Shown: positions 34,698 through 43,657, counted from the first letter of the stretch. The stretch: 61,397 nt of DNA from Bacteroidaceae bacterium (GCA_017614895.1 JAGAAZ010000170.1:1-61397); one strand, 5' to 3'. The notes: generated by a model from the letters alone, not told the origin. Program-made: numbers and translations.

Positions 34698-36781
34698 TGA
34701 ACATCAGACATTTATTTTTCATCCTATTAGTCTCTTGTGCTGCAACCGTTGTGGCACAAGAGACTTTTCGTTTTGGAACGAACGTCAACCCTGATGGCGT
34801 GAAGTTCGAGGTGGATGCCCGTGGTTTCATCATCGGAGGTAAGCATGTGTTGCCTGTGATGGGCGAGATTCACTATGCCCGAGTGCCCGAACAGGACTGG
34901 CGACGTGAGATTCAGAAGATGCGAGCTGGCGGCATCACGATCGTGGCGACCTATGTCTTCTGGATTCATCATGAGGAGGAAGAAGGGCGATGGGATTGGA
35001 ACGGCAACAAGAACCTGCGGAAGTTCATCGAGATTTGCCAAGAGGAGCAGATGCCTGTCGTGCTGCGCATCGGACCCTTCTGTCATGGGGAGGTCTATCA
35101 AGGAGGATTCCCCGTGTGGTTGACAGACAAAGCCCAGCGTGACCCTCAGCAATATAAGTTGCGTTCGCAGGCAACGGGTTTCATGGAAGCCACGAAGAAC
35201 CTTTACCAGCATATCTTTGCTCAAGTGAAGGGTCTGCTTTGGAAGGATGGCGGTCCCATCGTAGGTGTGCAGATTGAAAATGAGTGTCGAGGTCCTTGGG
35301 CATACTATATGGCGCTGAAGGAGATGGCTGTGGAGGCTGGTTTTGATACGCCTTTCTATACCCGAACAGGTTGGCCGAAACTGAACGGCAATGAGGAGTT
35401 TGGCAAATTGCTGCCCCTTTATGGCGACTATGCGGATGGTTTCTGGGACAGGGAGCTGACCGATATGCCTGGTGCCTACAAGGATGCTTTCATCATGAAG
35501 GACACACGACTGTCAGCTGTTATCGCCACTGAGGCATTGGGCAAGAACCAAGACACGCAGATGAACACCCAAGACCTCTCCTACCCTTACCTCACTTGCG
35601 AATTGGGAGGTGGCATGATGCCTTCCTATCATCGTCGCATCAATATGAGCGGCAAGGAGGTGAAGCCGTTGGCAATCTGCAAACTGGGGTCGGGTTCCAA
35701 CCTCCCTGGATATTATATGTATCATGGGGGCACAAATCCCTACAACCCCAAGCACACGATGGCAGAGACGCAAGCCACCAGCGTGACCAACTACAACGAT
35801 ATGCCCCACATCACCTACGACTTCCAAGCACCACTTGGCGAGATGGGACAACCCAACTGGACTGCTTGGCACGAGAGCCGACTGCTGCATCAGTTCTTGG
35901 CGGATTGGGGAGAGGAACTGAGCCAAATGGATGTGGATTCTCTTTCCGAGCACGAAGCCCGTCGTGGCTCCTTTATCTTCCATAATGATTATGTGCGCAT
36001 CCAAAACGAAGAGGGAATCTCCTACATCACACCACGCAACCTCCAACTGTCAACTGTCAATTCTCAACTGTCAACTACCATCGATTGGGCTACCGTCGAG
36101 CCTTTCTGCCAAGCTGACGGAACTATCTATTTCATCGCCATCGAAGGAAAGAAGCCTCAACTTTGTATTGATGGTAAAGTCTTCACTCCTAAACTCAACA
36201 AGCCTTTCAAAGCATCAGGTATGACTTTCTGTGTGCTCTCTCGCGAGAAAGCCTACACAGCCTACAAGATTGACGACAAGCTTTACTACTCCGATGGCAT
36301 CCTCTACCAAGATGGGGACATCATCATGGAAGAGACTTGGAACACCCTTCCTACTAAGGTCAATTATGTGCTCACCAAAGAGCATGGAGGTCTTCGTGAG
36401 GTGAAGATGGGCAGTCAGAAAGTGGCGGCACAACCCACAGAAAGCGATTGGGAGAAAGCGGCAGTGTGGACCATCAGCAATCTCAACGAGCTGAATGAGA
36501 ACCTCAACCTCTATCTACAAATCCGCTATCAAGGCGATGCTGCTCGCATCTATGCAGATGGTCAATTGGTGGAAGACAATTTCTGGAACGGCAAGCCCAT
36601 GCTCGTCCGCCTCTCCGACCTCGTGGGCAAGAAGGTGGAACTTCGTATCCTGCCCTTTGGCAAGGACTACCCCATTTATCTGCAAACAAAAGAAAAGGAG
36701 GCTTTGGATAAAGCCCCCAATGGTATTCTGCTCTCACTCGACAGCATCAAGGTGCTGGCGTGCGAGGATAACGTATTCTGA
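34697..36781 (+). CDS. Secreted beta-galactosidase, GH35
   Basis: This 694-residue exported glycoside hydrolase acts on terminal beta-galactose. The signal peptide is 1-20 (VVAQ/E). The GH35 barrel has GGKHVLPVMGEIHYARVP, WIHHEEEEGRWDW, acid/base glutamate in VGVQIENEC and probable nucleophile in YLTCELGGGM. A C-terminal beta-sandwich domain closes the protein. Its ATG overlaps the trpB TAA (TAATG), an unusual pairing for a sugar hydrolase. A low-complexity stretch near residue 450 (36043-36079) is encoded by DNA resembling intergenic tandem repeats. With the GH27 enzyme it suggests use of galactose-containing glycans. Confidence 0.88.
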   Translation: MNIRHLFFILLVSCAATVVAQETFRFGTNVNPDGVKFEVDARGFIIGGKHVLPVMGEIHYARVPEQDWRREIQKMRAGGITIVATYVFWIHHEEEEGRWDWNGNKNLRKFIEICQEEQMPVVLRIGPFCHGEVYQGGFPVWLTDKAQRDPQQYKLRSQATGFMEATKNLYQHIFAQVKGLLWKDGGPIVGVQIENECRGPWAYYMALKEMAVEAGFDTPFYTRTGWPKLNGNEEFGKLLPLYGDYADGFWDRELTDMPGAYKDAFIMKDTRLSAVIATEALGKNQDTQMNTQDLSYPYLTCELGGGMMPSYHRRINMSGKEVKPLAICKLGSGSNLPGYYMYHGGTNPYNPKHTMAETQATSVTNYNDMPHITYDFQAPLGEMGQPNWTAWHESRLLHQFLADWGEELSQMDVDSLSEHEARRGSFIFHNDYVRIQNEEGISYITPRNLQLSTVNSQLSTTIDWATVEPFCQADGTIYFIAIEGKKPQLCIDGKVFTPKLNKPFKASGMTFCVLSREKAYTAYKIDDKLYYSDGILYQDGDIIMEETWNTLPTKVNYVLTKEHGGLREVKMGSQKVAAQPTESDWEKAAVWTISNLNELNENLNLYLQIRYQGDAARIYADGQLVEDNFWNGKPMLVRLSDLVGKKVELRILPFGKDYPIYLQTKEKEALDKAPNGILLSLDSIKVLACEDNVF
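36043..36079 (+). repeat. CAACTGT-type low-complexity repeat inside the GH35 gene
   Basis: The unit CAACTGT recurs in tandem and encodes QLSTVNSQLSTT in frame. A similar run lies in non-coding DNA near 16670-16700. Confidence 0.75.
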
Positions 36782-36784
36782 TAT

Positions 36785-38062
36785 TTACATCTTCGCCATT
36801 GCCTGTTCGAGGTCGGCAATGATGTCTTCCGCATTCTCGATGCCGACTGACAGACGCACGAGGTCGGGTGCCACACCTGCCTCACGCAGTTGCTCATCGG
36901 AGAGCTGACGATGGGTGTGGCTGGCTGGATGCAGCACACAAGTGCGGGCATCTGCCACATGCGTCACGATAGAGATGAAGTCGAGGTTGTCCATGAACTT
37001 GATGGCTTCCTCACGACTGCCCTTCAAGCCGAAGGCAATCACGCCACAAGAACCGTTGGGCATGTACTTCTGACCCAACGCATAATATTTGTTGTTAGGC
37101 AGACCGCAGTAGTTGACCCAACCCACCTTCGGATTCTTTTCGAGCCATTCAGCCACCTTCTGCGCATTGGCACAGTGCTGACGCATACGGAGGTGGAGCG
37201 TCTCCAATCCGAGATTGAGCAGGAACGCATTCTGAGGTGCTGGGATGGAACCGAGGTCACGCATCAGCTGAGCCACGAGCTTGGTCATATAAGCCATCTT
37301 GCCAAATGCCTTCGTGTAAGTCAGGCCGTGATAACTCTCATCGGGCGTGGTCAAGCCAGGGAACTTGTCAGCGTAGGCATCCCAATCAAAGTTGCCGCTA
37401 TCCACCACACAACCACCGACCTGTGTCGCATGACCATCCATATACTTCGTGGTGGAGTGCGTCACGATGTCGCATCCCCACTCGAACGGACGGCAGTTGA
37501 TAGGCGTAGCGAAAGTGTTATCCACGATGAGTGGCACCCCATGCTTGTGCGCCATCTTGGCAAAACGCTCGATGTCGAACACGTTGCCACCAGGGTTGCT
37601 GATGGTCTCGCCAAAAAAGCACTTGGTGTTGGGACGGAACTCCTTCTCAATGCGCTCGTCATCCCAGTCGGGGTCGATGAACGTGCACTCGATGCCGAGC
37701 TTCTTCATCGTCACGCCAAAGAGGTTGTACGTGCCGCCATAGATGCTGTTCGACGTGATGAAGTGGTCGCCAGCCTGACAGATATTGAACACTGCATAGA
37801 AGTTCGCAGCCTGTCCGCTCGAAGTCAGCATCGCACCCACACCACCCTCGAGGGCAGCAATCTTCTTCGCCACCATATCGTTGGTTGGGTTTGCCAGACG
37901 CGTGTAGAAATAACCGCTATCCTTCAGGTCGAACAGACGAGCCATCTGCTCGCTCGTGTCATACTTGAAAGTCGTACTCTGATAGATGGGCAGCTGCTGA
38001 GGCTCGCCCTTCGTTGGTTTCCATCCACCATGAATGCAGATGGTCTCAAGATTTTTCTTCAT
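36785..38062 (-). CDS. metY: O-acetylhomoserine (thiol)-lyase / MetY-type PLP enzyme
   Basis: This 425-residue Cys/Met-metabolism PLP enzyme probably makes homocysteine from O-acetylhomoserine and sulfide. The PLP lysine lies in HSTTKYMDGHATQVGG; SSGQAANFYAV, TISNPGGNV and DNTFATPINCRPFEWG are family blocks, and the C-terminus has THVADARTCVLHPASHTH. I chose the ATG at 38062 (MKKNLETICIHGG) because the -7 box TACCTTTG at 38115 lies upstream of it and would exclude the longer start at 38113. It is convergent with the GH35 gene, 3 bp apart, without a visible terminator. Confidence 0.88.
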   Translation of the reverse strand: MKKNLETICIHGGWKPTKGEPQQLPIYQSTTFKYDTSEQMARLFDLKDSGYFYTRLANPTNDMVAKKIAALEGGVGAMLTSSGQAANFYAVFNICQAGDHFITSNSIYGGTYNLFGVTMKKLGIECTFIDPDWDDERIEKEFRPNTKCFFGETISNPGGNVFDIERFAKMAHKHGVPLIVDNTFATPINCRPFEWGCDIVTHSTTKYMDGHATQVGGCVVDSGNFDWDAYADKFPGLTTPDESYHGLTYTKAFGKMAYMTKLVAQLMRDLGSIPAPQNAFLLNLGLETLHLRMRQHCANAQKVAEWLEKNPKVGWVNYCGLPNNKYYALGQKYMPNGSCGVIAFGLKGSREEAIKFMDNLDFISIVTHVADARTCVLHPASHTHRQLSDEQLREAGVAPDLVRLSVGIENAEDIIADLEQAMAKM

Positions 38063-38114
38063 ATTATAGGATGTTTTTGATTGATTTCTAAATGGATTGC
38101 CCATGTTCGTCATG

Positions 38115-38122
38115 CAAAGGTA
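38115..38122 (-). promoter_or_regulatory. Promoter -7 box of metY
   Basis: TACCTTTG on the minus strand, 53 bp before the chosen metY start. It shows that the longer reading frame starting at 38113 cannot be fully transcribed. Confidence 0.65.
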
Positions 38123-38182
38123 GCGGTTTTTCTGTCACTGAGCAAACGTTATCCAGAAAAAGTGTCCCACACCCCCACAATG

Positions 38183-38812
38183 TCACGCCCCAGGCCTCAA
38201 AATATACACCTTCGCCGAATAACTACCCTCGGACGCAATCCCCGAACTCGGATTCATCGCCCACTTCCTCAGCTCCAGCGATGCCGTCGTCCGCGACAGC
38301 CCTACCAACCGGTAATAGTCACTCAGCCGCATCACCGTATGCTCTTGCAAAAACCGCCTCGCCTTCTCCAGCCGCTGCTCCTCCGTATATTTCGACTTCC
38401 GAATCCGCGACACCGCCCCCTTTTCCAGCTTGCACCGGCTGTCCAGCTGCCTCACCAAATCCTTATCCGCCCTGAAACTCACGCCCGTCACATGCAGACT
38501 CTGCGCATTCCGCTTCCGACCCTCACCGTCCAGCACCTCCGGCTCCGCATCCTCCCACAGACCTATCCTTGCCATCAGCGTCCCCAACCCATCGATGTGC
38601 ACACTGTGCCCATTCGCCATGCTTTCCACCATCTCCTCGACGAGCGCCATCACCACACCCTTAATCTCTGCCTCCGCAAACGTCGTGCCCCGAGCACATC
38701 GCCGAGCCAGATCTCCCAGCTCCTCCGTCCCGCTCGACTTCAGTCTATAACACACCTGCTTCGCGCCATTCTGACGCATATCCGCCATTTCCTTTTTGAT
38801 ATACTTTGCCAT
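38183..38812 (-). CDS. HU/IHF-like DNA-binding protein
   Basis: This 209-residue protein of the Bacteroidetes HU-like family is about twice as long as HU. Residues 1-125 form the HU-type dimer body (GTTFAEAEIKGVVMALVEEM, HIDGLGTLMARIG). The C-terminal part (about 130-205) adds a helix-rich extension with TVMRLSDYYRLVGLSRTTAS that could be a helix-turn-helix. It probably shapes the nucleoid or acts as a regulator. Its promoter has an ideal -33/-7 arrangement, and a striking array of four 21-bp units sits immediately upstream, so the gene is probably controlled by a multi-site regulator. Confidence 0.8.
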   Translation of the reverse strand: MAKYIKKEMADMRQNGAKQVCYRLKSSGTEELGDLARRCARGTTFAEAEIKGVVMALVEEMVESMANGHSVHIDGLGTLMARIGLWEDAEPEVLDGEGRKRNAQSLHVTGVSFRADKDLVRQLDSRCKLEKGAVSRIRKSKYTEEQRLEKARRFLQEHTVMRLSDYYRLVGLSRTTASLELRKWAMNPSSGIASEGSYSAKVYILRPGA

Positions 38813-38844
38813 AGTCCTATATACTTTTTTTATTGATGCCGCTG

Positions 38845-38876
38845 CAAAGTTACAATCTCCCTAGCAAATTTCCAAA
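38845..38876 (-). promoter_or_regulatory. Promoter of the HU-like gene
   Basis: Minus strand TTTG (38876-38873), a 20-nt spacer, then TAACTTTG (38852-38845). Confidence 0.78.
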
Positions 38877-38896
38877 TTCTTCCTATAGAATTTTAT

Positions 38897-38976
38897 ATTC
38901 CAAGACTTTGAATATATATTCCAAGTCACAGAATAATAATTCCAAGTCTTAGAATATATATTCTACGTCTTGGAAT
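38897..38976. repeat. Four 21-bp operator-like units upstream of the HU-like promoter
   Basis: ATTCCAAG or a variant starts at 38897, 38918, 38939 and 38960, each followed by GAAT, an exact 21-bp (two helical turns) period. The array ends 20 bp upstream of the -33 box. The rest of 38977-39094 shows no gene. Confidence 0.8.
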
Positions 38977-39094
38977 AAAGAATTGAATAAGGTGAGAGAA
39001 AGAATTATTAGTGATGAAAGGAAAAAGTTGCCATAGAGAAAGGAAAAATTGGTAGTGGGGAAAGAAAACATTGATAGTAGTGAGACAAAAGAAA

Positions 39095-39122
39095 GGAAGC
39101 ACCCTGATGTAGGACGCTTCCG
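39095..39122 (-). terminator. Probable terminator of the thioredoxin-domain gene
   Basis: Stem GGAAGC/GCTTCC with a long loop, followed on the minus strand by a T-rich tract (TTTCTTTTG). It lies about 40 bp after the stop codon. Confidence 0.5.
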
Positions 39123-39163
39123 AATATCTGCCATGCTGTGGCTATGCGGCGATGTCAAAGTAT

Positions 39164-40957
39164 TTACTCCAATGCTTTCAGGAGTGCTTCCTTGAGGGGT
39201 TCAACACCTGAGAAGCCGAGTTGCTGCAGGACGAGTTCGCCCTTGGGGTTGTAGATGGCGTAGGCGGGCACTCCTCCAAGTGATTTGAAGAGGGCGTGGA
39301 GGGCGTCAAATTGCTCGTTGGACACATAATAGTGCTCGCCAGGGATGTCGTTGACCTGGCGTTTCCAATCCTCGAAGGGAGAGGTGGCTGAGGTGATGTT
39401 GAGATAGACAATGGGCTTGTCTTTCAGTTCTTCCTTCACGGGCGCCATTTTCTGATGTCCCAGCTGACAGGGTCCGCACCATGTTGCCCACAGGTCTATC
39501 ATGACGACCTTGCCCTTGTAGCGGTCGAGCAGGAACTGAAGCGTGTTTTCGGGTGCCACATCTGCCAGTTCGAGATAGTGGACATTCGCTGCCAAGCCTT
39601 CTTTCTGCTGACTGATTTTGGCTGTGAGTTCCTGTCGCTTCTGGTCATAGAGTCGAGACAGGTTGGGGTCGTCAAGCAGCGGTTTAGGATTGTAAACGCC
39701 GCTGTTCAGTTCCGACATCGCATTGATGAATCGAAGCAGGTCGGGACCTGCACCCTTCACGTCGGAGCCTGCAAAGAGTCGCATCACGTCTCTAAGGTCA
39801 AAATTAACAGGGAGACTGTTGCTGAAGAAGCATTTGGGACGGGTGCGGAAGATGTAATCGCGGAACTCCTTCGTGTTGAGGAGCGAAGGACATAGGTCGG
39901 AATACACACTGAAGAGCCGCAGTTCCCAATCCAGATAGTGGTATTTCACCACGTCGGAGAAGTCCTTGATGCCTGCAAGGGCTTGGTCGAAAGCGGGTAT
40001 CAGGGAGTCGTGGAGGGCAATGAGCTGATCGACGGTCGTAAACTGCTTGATGGATTCGTCGGGGTAGTTAGGCAAGGTGTGATTGTCGTCGTCGGAGATG
40101 TACTTCCGGGTGAACGCCTCCATCTGCTTGTCGAATTTGGCCATATAGCCCTTGTATCCTATCACCTTCGAATTGGGATATTTGTCATTGCGCAACATGT
40201 CAAACAAGACAGTTACTTCTGTGCCTGGGGCAACCCGAGGAGTGACACAAGAAACACCCTCTGCGGAAGACATGTCGAACTGTATATGGGTGGGATAATA
40301 CACTTTGCAGGTGAAGTCGGCACAGCCCTCATCATCGAGATTGAAATGGGATTCGTTGTACACATTGGGGTTGGTGATGTCGAAATACAATGCGCCAATC
40401 CTTGCATCCATTCCCTTCTTATAATTCAGCGCCTTGAAATGGACGACTGTGGGTTCTTCGCTGAACACGTTCTCCGGCCACACATCGTCTTCGGGATAGT
40501 CGGCACGGAAGTCGGCAGGTACAGGAGTCTCAGGCATCTTGTAGTCGTCAGGATGAATGTAGAAGAAGGTGAAGTCGTTCTTCTGCGTGCTTTCCATCAT
40601 GTCGAACACCTTGGTCTTCTGTGGCAACGGCTGGAAGTGGAGCACAAACTCCTTCTTCATGGTTTGGGGCGAAGTGTAAGCCTCTTTACCCAGTTCTATG
40701 CTGTCGCTTCCCGTGATGGCATAGCGCTTGCCGTCTGCCTCGATGTAGGAATCGGGCGAGAAGCGGAACCAAGCCTCTGACGGATAGGTGATGGACATGT
40801 AAAGCGATGTCCTGTCCTTTGCCAACTCCACTTTCTGGATTTTGAAGTAATTGAACTTGGTGTAGCCGATGACGGGCTGTTCCCACACCACTGTCTTCTG
40901 AGCTTGCCCAGCCATTGCAACGATGGCAAGCAATGCAATCATGATAACTCGCTTCAT
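39164..40957 (-). CDS. Exported thioredoxin-domain (TlpA-like) protein
   Basis: This 597-residue exported protein has a signal peptide (about 1-20, cut near GQAQ), then about 430 residues of beta-rich and helical sequence I cannot assign, and a C-terminal TlpA-type thioredoxin domain (about 450-597) with WATWCGPC and a cis-proline GGVPAY. It probably reduces or isomerises disulfides in the periplasm. I chose the ATG at 40957 because it starts the signal peptide and lies downstream of the TACCTTTG box at 40984; a longer frame starting at 41068 would begin inside the upstream hairpin. Confidence 0.82.
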   Translation of the reverse strand: MKRVIMIALLAIVAMAGQAQKTVVWEQPVIGYTKFNYFKIQKVELAKDRTSLYMSITYPSEAWFRFSPDSYIEADGKRYAITGSDSIELGKEAYTSPQTMKKEFVLHFQPLPQKTKVFDMMESTQKNDFTFFYIHPDDYKMPETPVPADFRADYPEDDVWPENVFSEEPTVVHFKALNYKKGMDARIGALYFDITNPNVYNESHFNLDDEGCADFTCKVYYPTHIQFDMSSAEGVSCVTPRVAPGTEVTVLFDMLRNDKYPNSKVIGYKGYMAKFDKQMEAFTRKYISDDDNHTLPNYPDESIKQFTTVDQLIALHDSLIPAFDQALAGIKDFSDVVKYHYLDWELRLFSVYSDLCPSLLNTKEFRDYIFRTRPKCFFSNSLPVNFDLRDVMRLFAGSDVKGAGPDLLRFINAMSELNSGVYNPKPLLDDPNLSRLYDQKRQELTAKISQQKEGLAANVHYLELADVAPENTLQFLLDRYKGKVVMIDLWATWCGPCQLGHQKMAPVKEELKDKPIVYLNITSATSPFEDWKRQVNDIPGEHYYVSNEQFDALHALFKSLGGVPAYAIYNPKGELVLQQLGFSGVEPLKEALLKALE

Positions 40958-40983
40958 ATATATTCTATTTTTAAATGATGTCC

Positions 40984-40991
40984 CAAAGGTA
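40984..40991 (-). promoter_or_regulatory. Promoter -7 box of the thioredoxin-domain gene
   Basis: TACCTTTG on the minus strand, 27 bp before the start codon. Confidence 0.65.
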
Positions 40992-41047
40992 GTGATAACT
41001 TGGGAGAATAAAGAATTATCAAGAATTTTTAACTTTATAACATCCAG

Positions 41048-41121
41048 TCGGTTCAAATATTGAAACAAATCGGCTCAAACACTTCCACGTTTGAGCCGAT
41101 TCTTATTCTTATGTGAGCCGA
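41048..41121 (-). terminator. Strong hairpin in a 22-bp-spaced CGGCTCAAA array
   Basis: A 13-bp perfect stem AATCGGCTCAAAC/GTTTGAGCCGATT (41068-41102) follows the PRTase gene and may end its transcript. The same word occurs as TCGGTTCAAA (41048) and TCGGCTCAAA (41070), then inverted at about 41090 and 41112, with 22-bp spacing in each pair. It could equally be a regulator site for the downstream thioredoxin gene. Confidence 0.55.
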
Positions 41122-41151
41122 TATCTATCGACTAATCTTAGTTTTCTTTCT

Positions 41152-41955
41152 TTAGAATGCTTCTGCCATCAAATCCTTACGTCCGATAAGACTGAAGATG
41201 GTGATGTCGTTGTCTTCGTTGAGGATTCGGAGGGTTCTGAGAATCTCGTTGAGGGTGGAACCACTGGTTGTCACGTCGTCTATGATGAGCACATTCTGTT
41301 TCCGGATTGAGGCACAAAGTTCTTCATCTGCTTTGTCGGCAAATTTGAGGAAGTGCATCATGTAGGGACGGAAGCGACTCTTCTTCACATCCTTGGCAAT
41401 AGTGAAATAGTCTTTCTGATGGATGAGGTCAAGCATCTTCTCTATGGATTGCTTCACTTCGTCTTTTTGGGCTTGAGTGTAACGGGGACGACCATTCTCC
41501 AGCACATCGTCAAGATATTGCTTTTCGTATGCATCCATGTCGAACGAGATGCTGGCGGGCAAAGCCTTGACGAGTTCCATCTTGTGAAGTGATGGTTGGG
41601 CAAATCGATAGATGTATCTCAGCATATACTGATTGACTTTGCTGGATGATTCGGGCATCACCACAAGGTCGTAGTTGTAGAGACTGATTTGTTTGTCAAG
41701 GTCATCCACTGCCTTCTTGATGAAATTCGTCAAATCGGGATGCTCTTGCAGAGAGTCCGTGAACTTGAGGTACTTGATAAAAGCACTACGCACAGAAGTT
41801 TCCACTTGTTCCGTGAACTCATAACCATAGTAGAAACACTTGCCGAATGCTTCCACCTGATAGCCGCTACCAGTCAGAGAAATAATATCCTCTTTCCCAT
41901 CGTGCTGAAAATCAAACACGAATTTCTTTTCTTCTTGGTTATACGTAATGCCCAT
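41152..41955 (-). CDS. Phosphoribosyltransferase-domain protein
   Basis: This 267-residue cytoplasmic protein has a C-terminal PRTase fold with the PRPP-binding loop VLIIDDVTTSGST (about 224-236), preceded by the hood-like N-terminal part. No base-specific signature is recognisable. It resembles ComF-like or orphan PRTases rather than a defined salvage enzyme; the substrate is unknown. It is monocistronic, with TATCTTTG at 41979. Confidence 0.7.
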   Translation of the reverse strand: MGITYNQEEKKFVFDFQHDGKEDIISLTGSGYQVEAFGKCFYYGYEFTEQVETSVRSAFIKYLKFTDSLQEHPDLTNFIKKAVDDLDKQISLYNYDLVVMPESSSKVNQYMLRYIYRFAQPSLHKMELVKALPASISFDMDAYEKQYLDDVLENGRPRYTQAQKDEVKQSIEKMLDLIHQKDYFTIAKDVKKSRFRPYMMHFLKFADKADEELCASIRKQNVLIIDDVTTSGSTLNEILRTLRILNEDNDITIFSLIGRKDLMAEAF

Positions 41956-41978
41956 AGCGTTATAGTTTTATCTGCGTG

Positions 41979-41986
41979 CAAAGATA
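41979..41986 (-). promoter_or_regulatory. Promoter -7 box of the PRTase gene
   Basis: TATCTTTG on the minus strand, 24 bp before the start codon. Confidence 0.6.
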
Positions 41987-41989
41987 CGA

Positions 41990-42027
41990 CAAAAAAACGC
42001 ACCATGCAAATACATGATGCGTTTTTC
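41990..42027 (-). terminator. Terminator of gdhA
   Basis: Stem ACGCACCATG/CATGATGCGT (one mismatch) flanked by T on both sides of the appropriate strands. On the minus strand it ends in seven T. Confidence 0.82.
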
Positions 42028-42048
42028 TTATATTATATTCGAAAATGC

Positions 42049-43392
42049 TTATACAATTCCCTGAGCCATCATAGCCTTTGCAACCTTCATGAAGCCGGCA
42101 ACGTTAGCGCCCTTCACGTAGTTTACATAGCCGTCAGCCTCTGTACCGTACTTCACGCAGTTCTCGTGGATGTTCTCCATGATCCAGAGGAGCTTAGCGT
42201 CAACTTCCTCAGAAGTCCAAGACAGACGCTCTGAGTTCTGAGACATCTCAAGACCTGATACAGATACACCACCTGCGTTAGAAGCCTTACCTGGAGAGTA
42301 AAGGATCTTAGCCTCCTGGAATACGCGGATTGCACCTGGAGTAGAAGGCATGTTAGCACCTTCAGCCACAGCGATCACGCCGTTTGCAACGAGTGCCTTA
42401 GCAGCCTCTTCGTTCAACTCGTTCTGAGTAGCGCATGGGAGAGCGATCTGAGCGCCCTTCTCGAACCAAGGCTTTGCACCATCACCAACATACTTAGCAG
42501 TTGGGTACTTATCAACATATTCCTTGATACGGCCACGATATACGTTCTTCAACTCCATGATGTAGTCGAGCTTCTCACGAGTGATACCGTCTGGATCGTA
42601 GATGTAACCGTTAGAGTCAGACATAGTCATTGGGATACCACCAAGCTGGAGCACCTTCTCAGCAGCATACTGAGCCACGTTACCTGCACCAGAGATGAGC
42701 ACCTTCTTACCCTTCACCTCGTCGCCCTTAGTCTTCAACATAGCGCGGAGGAAGTAAACTGTACCATAACCTGTAGCCTCAGGACGGATGAGTGAACCAC
42801 CGAACTCAAGACCCTTACCAGTGAGCACACCACTGTACTCGCGAGTGAGCTTCTTGTACATACCGAACATGTAACCTACCTCACGGCCACCTACGCCGAT
42901 GTCACCTGCTGGAACGTCGATGTCTGGACCGATGTGGCGACCCAACTCAAGCATGAAAGCCTGGCAGAAACGCATCACCTCAGCGTTGCTCTTACCACGT
43001 GGAGAGAAGTCTGAACCACCCTTACCTCCACCCATTGGGAGTGTAGTGAGTGAGTTCTTGAAAGTCTGCTCGAATGCGAGGAACTTCAGGATACCGAGGT
43101 TCACAGAGCTGTGGAAACGGATACCACCCTTGTAAGGGCCAATGGCATTGTTGTGCTGGATGCGGTAACCCATGTTGGTCTGAATCTGACCCTTGTCGTC
43201 CATCCAAGTAACGCGGAACTGATATACGCGATCTGGAATGCAGAGACGCTCGATCAAGTTCACCTTGTCGAACTCTGGGTGCTTGTTGTACTCTTCCTCG
43301 ATAGTGCCGAGAACTTCTTCTACTGCCTGATGATACTCAGGTTCATTTGGAAAGCGACGCTTAAGGTCTTCCAATACTTTTTTTGCGTCCAT
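42049..43392 (-). CDS. gdhA: Glutamate dehydrogenase, hexameric type
   Basis: This 447-residue cytoplasmic enzyme interconverts glutamate and 2-oxoglutarate plus ammonia. The length and form (NMGYRIQHNNAIGPYKGGIRFH, catalytic lysine in LPMGGGKGGSDFSPRGKS, DVPAGDIGVGGREVGYMFG, Rossmann ISGAGNVAQYAAEK) are those of the NADP-dependent assimilatory type common in gut Bacteroidales; coenzyme choice is inferred. Strong promoter (TTTG, 19 nt, TAACTTTG) and strong terminator fit a highly expressed gene. Confidence 0.95.
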   Translation of the reverse strand: MDAKKVLEDLKRRFPNEPEYHQAVEEVLGTIEEEYNKHPEFDKVNLIERLCIPDRVYQFRVTWMDDKGQIQTNMGYRIQHNNAIGPYKGGIRFHSSVNLGILKFLAFEQTFKNSLTTLPMGGGKGGSDFSPRGKSNAEVMRFCQAFMLELGRHIGPDIDVPAGDIGVGGREVGYMFGMYKKLTREYSGVLTGKGLEFGGSLIRPEATGYGTVYFLRAMLKTKGDEVKGKKVLISGAGNVAQYAAEKVLQLGGIPMTMSDSNGYIYDPDGITREKLDYIMELKNVYRGRIKEYVDKYPTAKYVGDGAKPWFEKGAQIALPCATQNELNEEAAKALVANGVIAVAEGANMPSTPGAIRVFQEAKILYSPGKASNAGGVSVSGLEMSQNSERLSWTSEEVDAKLLWIMENIHENCVKYGTEADGYVNYVKGANVAGFMKVAKAMMAQGIV

Positions 43393-43507
43393 GTGTAATG
43401 GTTTTAAAATGTTGTTGGTTTATAAGTTGAATTACTTTTGCTTCATTCTGCCCGAGAAACGTGCCTGAAAAGAGGCGTTCCGTGTCTGCGTTTTATGATT
43501 TCGGGTG

Positions 43508-43538
43508 CAAAGTTAGACTTTTTCTACAAAATTCACAA
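43508..43538 (-). promoter_or_regulatory. Promoter of gdhA
   Basis: Minus strand TTTG (43538-43535), a 19-nt spacer, then TAACTTTG (43515-43508). The leader to the ATG is about 110 nt. Confidence 0.78.
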
Positions 43539-43598
43539 AAAATCTAACAAAAAAATATCTTTTTTTAAGAAAAAGTTTCAAAATTACTCAAAAACGAC

Positions 43599-43606
43599 TA
43601 ACTTTG
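43599..43606 (+). promoter_or_regulatory. Promoter -7 box of the aminopeptidase gene
   Basis: TAACTTTG. Transcription should start near 43612, which rules out a start codon at 43604. Confidence 0.65.
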
Positions 43607-43657
43607 TGGAAAAATTATAGCACCAAAACAGCAGTTTCATACAGAAATAAGAACAAT

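Noticed and set aside
36890-38080. A 396-residue open frame antisense to metY
   Set aside because: It is fully overlapped by the conserved MetY gene and its translation has no family features.
41068-41102. 5' extension of the thioredoxin-domain protein gene
   Set aside because: The extension is read from a terminator-like hairpin and lies upstream of the promoter box; the signal peptide begins at 40957.
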